Shown here one piece after another: positions 30,719 to 39,300 of a DNA stretch of 64,000 nt. The notes under the pieces were generated by a model. The model searched no databases. It was not told the origin of the DNA and saw only the letters and a program-made list of their open reading frames with translations. The stretch covers positions 372,001 to 436,000 of the forward strand of contig NZ_JAJQXA010000003.1 of the NCBI RefSeq assembly GCF_021245985.1, read 5' to 3'. Origin of the DNA: Flavobacterium soyae (lineage in GTDB: Bacteria; Bacteroidota; Bacteroidia; Flavobacteriales; Flavobacteriaceae). Made by a program: the position numbers and the translations under genes. Numbering within the stretch: the stretch's first letter is position 1; the number at the start of each line of letters is the position of its first letter.

Positions 30719-31816
30719 ATGATAAAAAAAATCAAAATCGAAGCATACCAAGTGGGTTTGCTTTTCGAAAACAGAAAATTAATTAAGGTATTAGAAGAAG
30801 GTTTGCACTGGATTTTTGGAAACAAAAATGTGATGATCTATGATATGAATGCAATTTTTCACGCTCCTTTTGAATTAAACATTTTATTGCAGAATGAAGT
30901 TCTGGCTTCAATGTTAGAAGTTGTTGAGGCTGCCGATAACGAGATTGTTTTGCATTTCGTAAACGGAAACTTTAAAGGAACGCTGACTCCGGGAAGACAC
31001 CCTTTCTGGAAAGGAATTGTGAAAAACGAATTCAAAAAAGCAGATCTTTCTAAAATTGAAATCACAGAAAATATTCCGGTAAACTTATTGGAACATAATC
31101 AATTGAAATACTTTGTTAGAAAATTTATTGTAGCAAGCAACGACAAAGCTTTGTTGTTTGTGAATGGAACCTTCGTTAAAGAATTAAAATCCGGAACGCA
31201 TTACTTTTGGAATAACTCGATTACGATCGAAGTTAAAACGATTGATGTTAGACAACAGCAAGTTGAAATTTCAGGACAGGAATTATTGACTAAAGACAAA
31301 GCAGGATTAAGAATCAACTTTTTTGTGAGATACCAAGTTGTGAATATCATGAAAGCTTTGGTTGACAATAAAGACTTTGAAAAACAATTGTATGTTGCTA
31401 TGCAGCTGGCTTTAAGAGCTTTTGTAGGCGGATTGACTTTAGACGAATTATTGGCTAAAAAAGATACAATTGCCGAAGCTATTTTAGCAGAAGTAACCAC
31501 TAAAACAGAAGATTTAGGTTTAACAATTTCTGATGCTGGAATTCGTGACGTAATCCTGCCTGGAGACATGAAAGAAATTATGAATCAGGTTTTGGTTGCC
31601 GAGAAAAAAGCACAGGCCAATAGTATTATGAGAAGAGAAGAAACCGCTTCAACAAGAAGTTTACTAAACACAGCAAAGCTGATGGAAGAAAACGAAATGC
31701 TGTGGAAATTGAAAGAGATGGAATACGTTGAAAAAATTGCGGATAAAATTGGAGAAATCACAATTTCTGGAAGCGGAAACGTAATTGGTCAATTGAAGGA
31801 AATCTTCGTGAAATAA
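30719..31816 (+). CDS. Slipin-family SPFH/band-7 protein
   Basis: A 365-residue stomatin/prohibitin-fold protein. Two N-terminal repeats of about 80 residues share a VGLLFENRKLIKVLEEGLHW / KALLFVNGTFVKELKSGTHYFW pattern and precede the SPFH domain (residues about 160-280, with VEISGQELLTKDKAGLRINF and FVRYQV). A helical C-terminus follows (VLVAEKKAQANSIMRREETA). No hydrophobic membrane anchor is obvious. As I recall, slipin-like proteins recur next to rtcB in bacterial RNA-repair neighbourhoods; that needs a search. It starts the slipin-phosphoesterase-exonuclease unit (gaps 54 and 20 bases). Confidence 0.88.
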   Translation: MIKKIKIEAYQVGLLFENRKLIKVLEEGLHWIFGNKNVMIYDMNAIFHAPFELNILLQNEVLASMLEVVEAADNEIVLHFVNGNFKGTLTPGRHPFWKGIVKNEFKKADLSKIEITENIPVNLLEHNQLKYFVRKFIVASNDKALLFVNGTFVKELKSGTHYFWNNSITIEVKTIDVRQQQVEISGQELLTKDKAGLRINFFVRYQVVNIMKALVDNKDFEKQLYVAMQLALRAFVGGLTLDELLAKKDTIAEAILAEVTTKTEDLGLTISDAGIRDVILPGDMKEIMNQVLVAEKKAQANSIMRREETASTRSLLNTAKLMEENEMLWKLKEMEYVEKIADKIGEITISGSGNVIGQLKEIFVK

Positions 31817-31870
31817 GGAAAAACCATCAACGGGAACGCAGGTGGTTTTAGTTTAAAAATAAAATTTAAA

Positions 31871-32437
31871 ATGAATCAAAAAATATTTTTTACGTCTGAC
31901 CATCATTTTGGTCATACAAACATAATTAAGTTTAGCGAGCGTCCATTTGCTACAGTACAAGAAATGGATTCGGAGCTCATTAAACGATGGAATGAAAAGG
32001 TGAGTCCGAGAGATATTGTTTATCACTTAGGTGATATTTCTCTGGCAAGACCAGAACGAACAAAAGAAATTTTAGACCAGTTAAACGGTTCAATTTTTCT
32101 GGTACAAGGCAATCACGATAAATCGGCTTTGGGTTATAAAAAGCGATTTGAGTGGATTAAAGATTACTACGAGTTAAGTGTTGAAGATGCAGATGCACCA
32201 AACGGAAGACAGAAAATAATCTTGTTTCACTACGCCATGAAAGTATGGAGAAGTTCATTTAGAGGAACATGGCACTTATACGGCCACTCACACGGTCATT
32301 TGTTTGACGATGAAACATCGCGCTCTTTTGATGTTGGCGTAGACTGCCACAATTATGAACCACTTTCTTATGATGAAGTAAAAGCAATCATTATGAAGAA
32401 AGATTGGAAAGCTCCTTTTGGAGATAGAGAATTATAA
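31871..32437 (+). CDS. Calcineurin-like metallophosphoesterase
   Basis: A 188-residue two-metal phosphoesterase of the short COG4186 type. All motifs are present: SDHHFGH (residues 9-15), YHLGDIS, VQGNHDK, FHYAM and GHSHGH. Members hydrolyse phosphomono- or diesters of unknown identity. Its position between slipin and a 3'-5' exonuclease, downstream of a tRNA-like leader, suggests an RNA-end substrate such as a phosphate left by cleavage (inference only). Confidence 0.9.
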   Translation: MNQKIFFTSDHHFGHTNIIKFSERPFATVQEMDSELIKRWNEKVSPRDIVYHLGDISLARPERTKEILDQLNGSIFLVQGNHDKSALGYKKRFEWIKDYYELSVEDADAPNGRQKIILFHYAMKVWRSSFRGTWHLYGHSHGHLFDDETSRSFDVGVDCHNYEPLSYDEVKAIIMKKDWKAPFGDREL

Positions 32438-32457
32438 AATATTTAAAAATTAAAGAA

Positions 32458-33003
32458 ATGAAAACTACAGATAAAATTATCATCATTGATTTAGAAGCCA
32501 CATGCTGGCAGGGTGCGGTCCCGCAGGGCCAGCAAAATGAAATTATCGAAATCGGATTAGCCGTTTTAGATTCAGAAACCGGACAGATTACCAAGAACAA
32601 AGGTATTTTGATAAAACCGCAGCGTTCGCATGTGAGTCCGTTCTGTACTGAATTAACCACCATAACTCAGGATTTACTGGATAAAAACGGAGTAAGTTTT
32701 GAAGATGCCATTAACGAGTTAATCGACGAATATAATCCCGATTTATATACGTGGGCAAGTTACGGTCAGTACGACCTGAATATGCTTAAAAAGCAATGTA
32801 AATCGTTTGGTATTTCATACCCTATGGGTGACGAGCATATTAATGTAAAAGAACATTTTGCCGAAAAGTTTGGTCTGCAAAGGTCGACCGGAATGAATGG
32901 TGCTTTACATATGCTGAATATTCCGCTAGAAGGAACACATCACCGCGGAATTGACGATGCAAAAAACATCGCTAAGATTTTGCATTGGTGCCTTAAAAAT
33001 TAG
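32458..33003 (+). CDS. DEDDh 3'-5' exonuclease (ERI1/KapD-like)
   Basis: A 181-residue exonuclease. DEDDh residues: Asp11 and Glu13 in IIDLEATCW, Asp in YGQYDLNML, and His and Asp in HHRGIDDAKN. The family includes eukaryotic ERI1, which trims structured RNAs, and Bacillus KapD. It ends the slipin-phosphoesterase-exonuclease unit 20 bases after the phosphoesterase stop. In known Ro systems an exoribonuclease partners Ro and the Y RNA; this could be that partner here (inference). Confidence 0.9.
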   Translation: MKTTDKIIIIDLEATCWQGAVPQGQQNEIIEIGLAVLDSETGQITKNKGILIKPQRSHVSPFCTELTTITQDLLDKNGVSFEDAINELIDEYNPDLYTWASYGQYDLNMLKKQCKSFGISYPMGDEHINVKEHFAEKFGLQRSTGMNGALHMLNIPLEGTHHRGIDDAKNIAKILHWCLKN

Positions 33004-33056
33004 AATTTAATTTGTTAAGAGCAGTTATCAAAAGGATAGCAGATAACTGTGCAAAG

Positions 33057-33085
33057 AAACTGCAAATATATATTGTTTGCAGTTT
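33057..33085 (+). terminator. Terminator of the slipin unit
   Basis: AAACTGCAAA and TTTGCAGTTT (33057-33066, 33076-33085), followed by T-rich sequence; a second hairpin CAGTTATC/GATAACTG lies just before it. Confidence 0.75.
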
Positions 33086-33105
33086 TTGTTTTTTAGGTAT
33101 TAAAA

Positions 33106-33133
33106 AAAGGCTGCCTTATTATAGACAGCCTTT
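33106..33133 (-). terminator. Terminator of the acyl-CoA ligase gene
   Basis: AAAGGCTG and CAGCCTTT (33106-33113, 33126-33133); the minus-strand side is followed by a T-run. Confidence 0.75.
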
Positions 33134-33157
33134 CCATTTGGTTAAAATTATTTTGAT

Positions 33158-34936
33158 TTAATTGTGATTATAGATTTTAGCGTAAAGGTCTTTGTAAATT
33201 TCTTTAATGATTTTACGTTTTAATTTTAGAGTAGGAGTAAGCTGTCCGCCGTCAATAGACCAAACATCCGGAGTAAGCTCAAAACGTTTGATTTTTTCCC
33301 AATGCCCAAATTTTTCGTTGATGCCTTCCACTTCTTCATCAATACGTTTAATAACATCTGGATTTGAAGCAATTTCTGCACTAGAATCTCCTACAGTAAT
33401 TTTATGAATTTTAGCCCATTCTTTTACAAACTCAAAATTTGGCTGAATAAAGGCTGCCGGCATTTTTTCGCCCTCACCAATAACCATAATCTGCTCAATA
33501 AAACGAGATTGTTTCATTGCATTTTCAATAAGCTGAGGTGCAACATATTTACCTCCTGATGTCTTGAACATTTCTTTTTTACGATCGGTAATTTTTAAGA
33601 AACCTTCGTTGTCAATTTCACCAATATCTCCTGTGTGGAAATATCCGTTTTGTAATGCTTCAGCAGTTTTTTCAGCATCTTTGTAATAACCCAGCATTAC
33701 GTTTGGTCCTTTGCAGAGAATTTCTCCGTCTTCGGCAATTTTAACTTCAACGTTGCGAATTACTTTTCCAACAGTTCCAATTTTAAAACCTTTGTTTCTT
33801 TGATCGTTAACGGCAATCACCGGCGATGTTTCAGATAATCCGTAACCTTCCATAACCGGAATTTCTGCAGCAGCAAAAACTCTAGTTAAACGCGGCTGCA
33901 ATGCAGCACTTCCGGAAACCATTAAATCTAAATTTCCACCCAAACCTTCTTTCCATTTACTGAAAATAAGTTTGCGGGCAATTTTTAATTGAAACTCATA
34001 CCAAAAGCCATTTGCTCCGTATGGTTCATATTTTAAACCTAAATCAATAGCCCAGAAAAACAGTTTTTTCTTGATACCGGTTAATTCAGTTCCTTTTGCA
34101 TAAATTTTATCGTAAACTTTCTCTAAAAGCCTCGGAACAGCCGTCATAACTGTTGGACGAACTTCTTTTAAGTTGTCACTGATTTTATCAATAGATTCTC
34201 CAAAATAAACTGAAACACCATAAAATTGATAAATGTATAAAATCATTCTTTCAAAAATATGGCAGATTGGCAAGAAGCTCAAAGCGGTACTTTTTCCCGG
34301 ATCAAACGGAATTCTTGGTGCGCTGTCTAAAACATTCGAAACAATATTTTTATGCGAAAGCATAACACCTTTAGGTTTTCCTGTCGTTCCAGATGTATAA
34401 ATAATAGTAGCCAGATCATCAGTATGAATACTGTCTTTTCTGGCTTCAACTTCATTTTGATTGCTGTTGTCTTCTCCGGCTGATAATAAATCAGACCAGT
34501 GTTTGCAGCCTGGGATTTCATTAAAAGAATAAACCTCTTTTAAAGTAGGTACATTAGCTCTAATGGCTTGTACTTTTTGATATACTTCATCATCAGAAAC
34601 AAAGCAGTAGATACTTCCGCTGTGGTTTAAAATATATTCGTAATCTTCCTCTGCAATAGTTGGATAAATTGGAACATTTTGCGCACCAGTCTGCAAAATA
34701 CCAATATCCATCACATTCCATTCAGTTCTGTTATTTGAAGTAATTAAGGCAATTTTATCATCTTTTTGAACGCCCATGCGCAATAATGCTCTCGAAACGG
34801 CATTAGCTTTTGCAATATATTCTGCGCTGGATGTTTTTTCCCAAACTCCATTTTTTTTAGTTGCAAGAGCAACCGGAAGGTTATAAGTTTCTTGTTGATA
34901 ATAGGGAAAATCAAAAAGTCGTGTGATTGAAACCAT
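33158..34936 (-). CDS. fadD: Long-chain fatty-acid-CoA ligase
   Basis: A 592-residue ATP-dependent acyl-CoA synthetase of the ANL superfamily. The AMP-binding motif IIYTSGTTGKPKGVMLSHKN is near residues 178-197, with MEGYGLSETSP, GYFHTGDIGEID and the C-terminal KEMFKTSGGKYVAP motif. It activates fatty acids for beta-oxidation or lipid synthesis and is monocistronic. The length and sequence fit bacterial FACS related to human ACSL/bubblegum enzymes. Confidence 0.9.
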   Translation of the reverse strand: MVSITRLFDFPYYQQETYNLPVALATKKNGVWEKTSSAEYIAKANAVSRALLRMGVQKDDKIALITSNNRTEWNVMDIGILQTGAQNVPIYPTIAEEDYEYILNHSGSIYCFVSDDEVYQKVQAIRANVPTLKEVYSFNEIPGCKHWSDLLSAGEDNSNQNEVEARKDSIHTDDLATIIYTSGTTGKPKGVMLSHKNIVSNVLDSAPRIPFDPGKSTALSFLPICHIFERMILYIYQFYGVSVYFGESIDKISDNLKEVRPTVMTAVPRLLEKVYDKIYAKGTELTGIKKKLFFWAIDLGLKYEPYGANGFWYEFQLKIARKLIFSKWKEGLGGNLDLMVSGSAALQPRLTRVFAAAEIPVMEGYGLSETSPVIAVNDQRNKGFKIGTVGKVIRNVEVKIAEDGEILCKGPNVMLGYYKDAEKTAEALQNGYFHTGDIGEIDNEGFLKITDRKKEMFKTSGGKYVAPQLIENAMKQSRFIEQIMVIGEGEKMPAAFIQPNFEFVKEWAKIHKITVGDSSAEIASNPDVIKRIDEEVEGINEKFGHWEKIKRFELTPDVWSIDGGQLTPTLKLKRKIIKEIYKDLYAKIYNHN

Positions 34937-35114
34937 GTTTAATATATTGAATTTTACTGCAAATTAAATAAAAATAAGGTATGATTTTTTATTTTATGGA
35001 ATTTTATGGGAAAATTTATAGACACTATTAAAAATTCACGAAAACGTTTTCTTTTTTATAGCGAATATTCCCAAAAATCAAGAAATATTTAATTTGCGAG
35101 GGTGTTTTAAAAGA

Positions 35115-35546
35115 TTATTGTACGTTATAATCTTCGTATTCTTTTACTCTTTCCCCCATTAAGAACATTTTTTTCTTGACAAAATGAATTGAGAATTGAG
35201 AATAAAACCATTCCTTGCTGTCATTTGGCCTGTACCAAAATGTATAAGACTTGCTATTGAAACCTTCTTTAAAAATTGGAGTTCCGTCTTCTGTGCATTC
35301 AATTCCCCAGTTAATCTTTTGCTTGCTTAAATCATCGGCCTGAATAGAACCAGTTCCGTCAGGATTTAAAACACTAATAGGCTGTTTTAGGCCAATAGGA
35401 GCATAAGTTCCCTGAACAGGAAAGCCAATAGTGGTCGTAATATAACGCTCTTTTGAATTGTGGGTGATTACATTCACTTCAGCTTGTGAGTACGATTTTG
35501 AGGCAGCAAAAAATAGCGTAATAAGTAATAAATGTACGGCTTTCAT
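35115..35546 (-). CDS. Exported hypothetical protein
   Basis: A 143-residue protein with signal peptide MKAVHLLLITLFFAASKSYS, cleaved before QAEVNV. The mature part is probably a small beta domain (VNVITHNSKERYITTTIG, FWYRPNDSKEWFYSQF). I recognise no family. It stands alone between larger genes. Confidence 0.65.
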   Translation of the reverse strand: MKAVHLLLITLFFAASKSYSQAEVNVITHNSKERYITTTIGFPVQGTYAPIGLKQPISVLNPDGTGSIQADDLSKQKINWGIECTEDGTPIFKEGFNSKSYTFWYRPNDSKEWFYSQFSIHFVKKKMFLMGERVKEYEDYNVQ

Positions 35547-35792
35547 TTCTATGTAGGTTTAAAAGTGTTTTTTGACGTTTATAAAAATCAGCGGCAGATT
35601 TCTATGTAGCGAATATAACTTAAATTTTGATTAAAACAGAAGATTTCGATTCAACTAAAAAATACCGTGTTTTTCCCCTTTTAAAATCAGTAATTAACCC
35701 TGTTAATTTAGATTAGACTTATTTTATTTTTACTCATTCAAATGCGGATGCCGAAAAGCAAAAAGAGTAGGCACTAACTAAATTAGGAAATT

Positions 35793-36077
35793 ATGGAAAC
35801 TGCCTTCTTTTTAGCAATGGGCTGGTGCGGAACCAGATACCCAGGCTGGTGGAGACGCTTTTTGAAGAATCCGCCTCCGCCCCCGGATCCAGAACCCTGG
35901 TGGGCTGTTGCTGCTATTGGCTTAGGATTAATTGCCGGAGCTGCAGGAGGAACATTCTTTAGCAATGCAATTGCAGAGAATCAATTTTTTGCTGGCCAAA
36001 TTGCATCAGCTTCAGGATTGTTTGCTTATGGCGCTTCAAATATTGTAACCGGTATTGCAACAGCTTTTAGAAATTAA
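35793..36077 (+). CDS. Small glycine/alanine-rich membrane protein
   Basis: A 94-residue protein not recognised. The first 25 residues contain several aromatics and a Cys (MGWCGTRYPGWWRRF), then NPPPPPDPEPWW, then about 55 mostly hydrophobic Gly/Ala residues forming one or two membrane segments (VAAIGLGLIAGAAGGTFF and GLFAYGASNIVTGIA). A hairpin terminator follows at once, supporting a real transcription unit. The Gly-rich tail resembles leader-less bacteriocins or holin-like peptides, but that is speculation. Confidence 0.6.
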   Translation: METAFFLAMGWCGTRYPGWWRRFLKNPPPPPDPEPWWAVAAIGLGLIAGAAGGTFFSNAIAENQFFAGQIASASGLFAYGASNIVTGIATAFRN

Positions 36078-36080
36078 AAA

Positions 36081-36117
36081 AAAATGCCTCGATTTAGGGA
36101 TAGCTTCGGGGTATTTT
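36081..36117 (+). terminator. Terminator after the 94-residue protein
   Basis: AAAATGCCTCGA (36081-36092) pairs with TCGGGGTATTTT (36106-36117) through two G:U pairs, followed by a T-run. Confidence 0.65.
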
Positions 36118-36186
36118 TTATTTAAGGGCTAAAAAGCATTTAAGATTATATAAAAATCGCACGAATTACAAGAATTATTTTTTATA

Positions 36187-36254
36187 GCCACAGATTAAAA
36201 GGATTAAAATGATTTCTTCAGAAAAAATCTGTGCTAATCTGTTTAATCTGTGGC
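36187..36254. repeat. GCCACAGATTAAA palindromic repeat
   Basis: GCCACAGATTAAAAGGATTA at the left and TTTAATCTGTGGC at the right form a 13-bp perfect terminal stem. It is one of several copies in the window (near 9410, 44010 and 57089). Confidence 0.8.
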
Positions 36255-36257
36255 AAA

Positions 36258-36284
36258 AAAAACGCCCGATAAAATTTGGGCGCT
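36258..36284 (-). terminator. Terminator of purL
   Basis: AACGCCC and GGGCGCT flank AAATTTT; read on the minus strand the stem is followed by eight T residues. Confidence 0.65.
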
Positions 36285-36303
36285 TTTATTAAAAATGTAT
36301 TTC

Positions 36304-39300
36304 TTAGTTTTTCTCAATCCATTTTCTTGCATTAACAAAAGCTTCATGCCAAGGCGTAACCTCGTCATTTCTGTCTTTTGGATAATGTGCCCAGTTCCAT
36401 TGAAAAGTCGAACGCTCAATATGAGGCATCATAACCAAATGTCTTCCCGTTTTGTCACACATCATAGCCGTGTTGTAATCAGAACCATTTGGGTTTGCTG
36501 GATAACCTTCGTAAGCATATTTAGAAACAATGTTGTATTGGTCTTCTGAATAAGGCAATTTGAATTTACCTTCTCCGTGAGAAACCCAAACTCCTAAAGT
36601 GCTTCCTGCCAAAGTAGATAACATAACAGAGTTGTTTTCCTGAACCGTTACAGAGGTAAAGATACTTTCGTGTTTCTGGCTTTCGTTATGGTGCATTTTT
36701 CCATGAACTTCATGCTCAGGATTAATCACTTCTAATTCCATAAACAACTGACATCCGTTACAGATTCCAACAGATAAAGTATCTTCTCTTTTAAAGAATT
36801 TATCTAAAGCTGTTTTTGCTTTTTCGTTGTATAAGAAAGCTCCCGCCCAGCCTTTAGCAGAACCTAAAACATCTGAGTTAGAGAATCCTCCAACAGCGCC
36901 AATAAACTGAATATCTTCAAGAGTTTCACGACCAGAGATTAAATCCGTCATGTGAACGTCTTTTACGTCAAATCCTGCCAAGTACATTGCATTTGCCATT
37001 TCACGCTCAGAATTACTTCCTTTTTCACGAATAATAGCCGCTTTTGGTCTCTTGACTCCGCTCGAGATGACAGGCGCTTTTCCTGTAAAGTGTGCAGGGA
37101 AAGTATAGTTTAAAACTTGATTTTTATAGTTTTCGAAACGTGCCTGAGCTCTTCCGTTTTTAGATTGTTTTTGATCTAATAAATAAGAAGTTTCGAACCA
37201 AATGTCTCTATAAGTCGGAATGTCTAAAGTCCAAAGTCCAAGGTCTAAAGTCTCAGTAGTTGTCGCTTTTCCTAATTTGAAAAATTCGATATTGTTTGCG
37301 TTTAATTTAGCTTCAACAGCTGCGTCAGATTTAGCCTGAAATACGATTCCGATGTTTTCGGCGAAAAGGATTTTCAATAAGTCTTTTTCCGCGAAAGCGT
37401 TGAAATCAATTTTAGCTCCCAAATTCACATCTGCAAAACACAATTCTAATAAAGTTGTAATTAAACCACCGCTTCCGATATCGTGTCCGGCTAAAATCTG
37501 GCTTTCGCCGATTAACTCCTGAATTGTATTAAAAGCATTTTTGAAGAAAGAAGCATCTTTTATAGTAGAAGTTTCATTTCCAATTGTATTTCTAATTTGT
37601 GCAAAAGAAGAACCTCCTAATTTGAAGTCATCCTGAGACAAATTGATATAATAAATAGAATCTCCGTTTTTCTGTAAAACCGGTTCCACTACTTTTCTAA
37701 TATCTGTACAGTTTCCTCCAGCCGAAATAATAACCGTTCCCGGCGCGATTACTTCGTCGTTTGGATATTTTTGTTTCATCGAAAGTGAATCTTTTCCTGT
37801 TGGAATATTGATTCCCAATTCGATTGCAAAATCTGAACAGCCTTCAACAGCAGCATATAAACGAGCGTCTTCACCTTCGTTTTTACAAGCCCACATCCAG
37901 TTTGCAGATAATGAAATTCCTTTTAAACCATCTTTTATTGGCGCCCAAACAATGTTTGATAACGATTCTGCAATTGCATTTCTACTTCCAGCAACCGGAT
38001 CAATCAAAGCAGCGATAGGAGCGTGGCCAATAGAAGTTGCGATTCCTTCTTTACCTAAATAATCCAGAGCCATAACCCCAACATTATTCAAAGGCAATTG
38101 CAAAGGTCCTGCATTTTGCTGTTTTGCTACTTTTCCTCCAACACAACGGTCTACTTTATTTGTTAACCAGTCTTTTGAAGCAACAGCCTCTAAACGTAAA
38201 ACGTTTTTTAAATAGCTTTCAAAATCTGCTGCGTTGTAAGCAACATCAGCATATTTTCTATCGATAGTTTTATCTGTCATAACCGTTTTTGGAGAACTTC
38301 CGAAGAAATCTTCTAAAGCATAATCCATCGGTTTTGAACCATTTGATTTTGATTCGAATGTAAAACGGTGATCTCCTGTTACATCTCCAACCTGATACAT
38401 TGGTGAACGCTCTCTGTCAGCGATTCTTTGTAAAGTATCAATATCTTTTTGACCAATAACTAATCCCATTCTTTCCTGAGACTCGTTTCCGATAATTTCT
38501 TTTGCAGAAAGAGTAGGGTCTCCAACTGGTAATTTATCTAAATCAATTAAACCTCCAGTTTCTTCCACTAATTCAGAAAGGCAGTTTAAGTGTCCGCCCG
38601 CACCGTGATCATGAATAGAAACAATTGGGTTATTGTCGCTTTCTACTAAACCACGAATCGCATTTGCAGCACGTTTTTGCATTTCCGGGTTTGAACGCTG
38701 AATGGCATTTAACTCGATTCCTGAACCAAAAGCTCCTGTATCTGCAGAAGAAACCGCAGCACCACCCATTCCGATTCTATAATTTTCTCCTCCAAGAATT
38801 ACGATTTTATCACCTTCTTGTGGTTTCTTTTTAATTGATTGATCTAATTTTCCGTATCCAATTCCTCCCGCTTGCATGATTACTTTATCGTAACCAATTT
38901 TACGGTCGTTTTCTGAATGTTCAAAAGTTAAAACAGAACCTGTAATTAGCGGCTGACCAAATTTATTTCCGAAATCAGAAGCTCCATTTGAAGCTTTAAT
39001 CAAAATATCCATTGGAGTTTGATACAGCCATTTTCTTTCTTCCATTGCATTTTCCCAAGTCCTGTCATCCTGAGCGGAGTCGAAGGACTTTAAACGAGAA
39101 TATGAAGTCATGTAAACTGCTGTTCCTGCTAATGGCAATGAACCTTGTCCTCCGGCTAAACGGTCACGAATTTCTCCTCCAGATCCTGTAGCAGCACCGT
39201 TGAAAGGCTCAACTGTTGTTGGGAAATTGTGTGTTTCGGCTTTTAAAGAGATAACGGAATCAAATTCTTTTATTTCGTAAAAATCAGGTTTATCAGCCGA

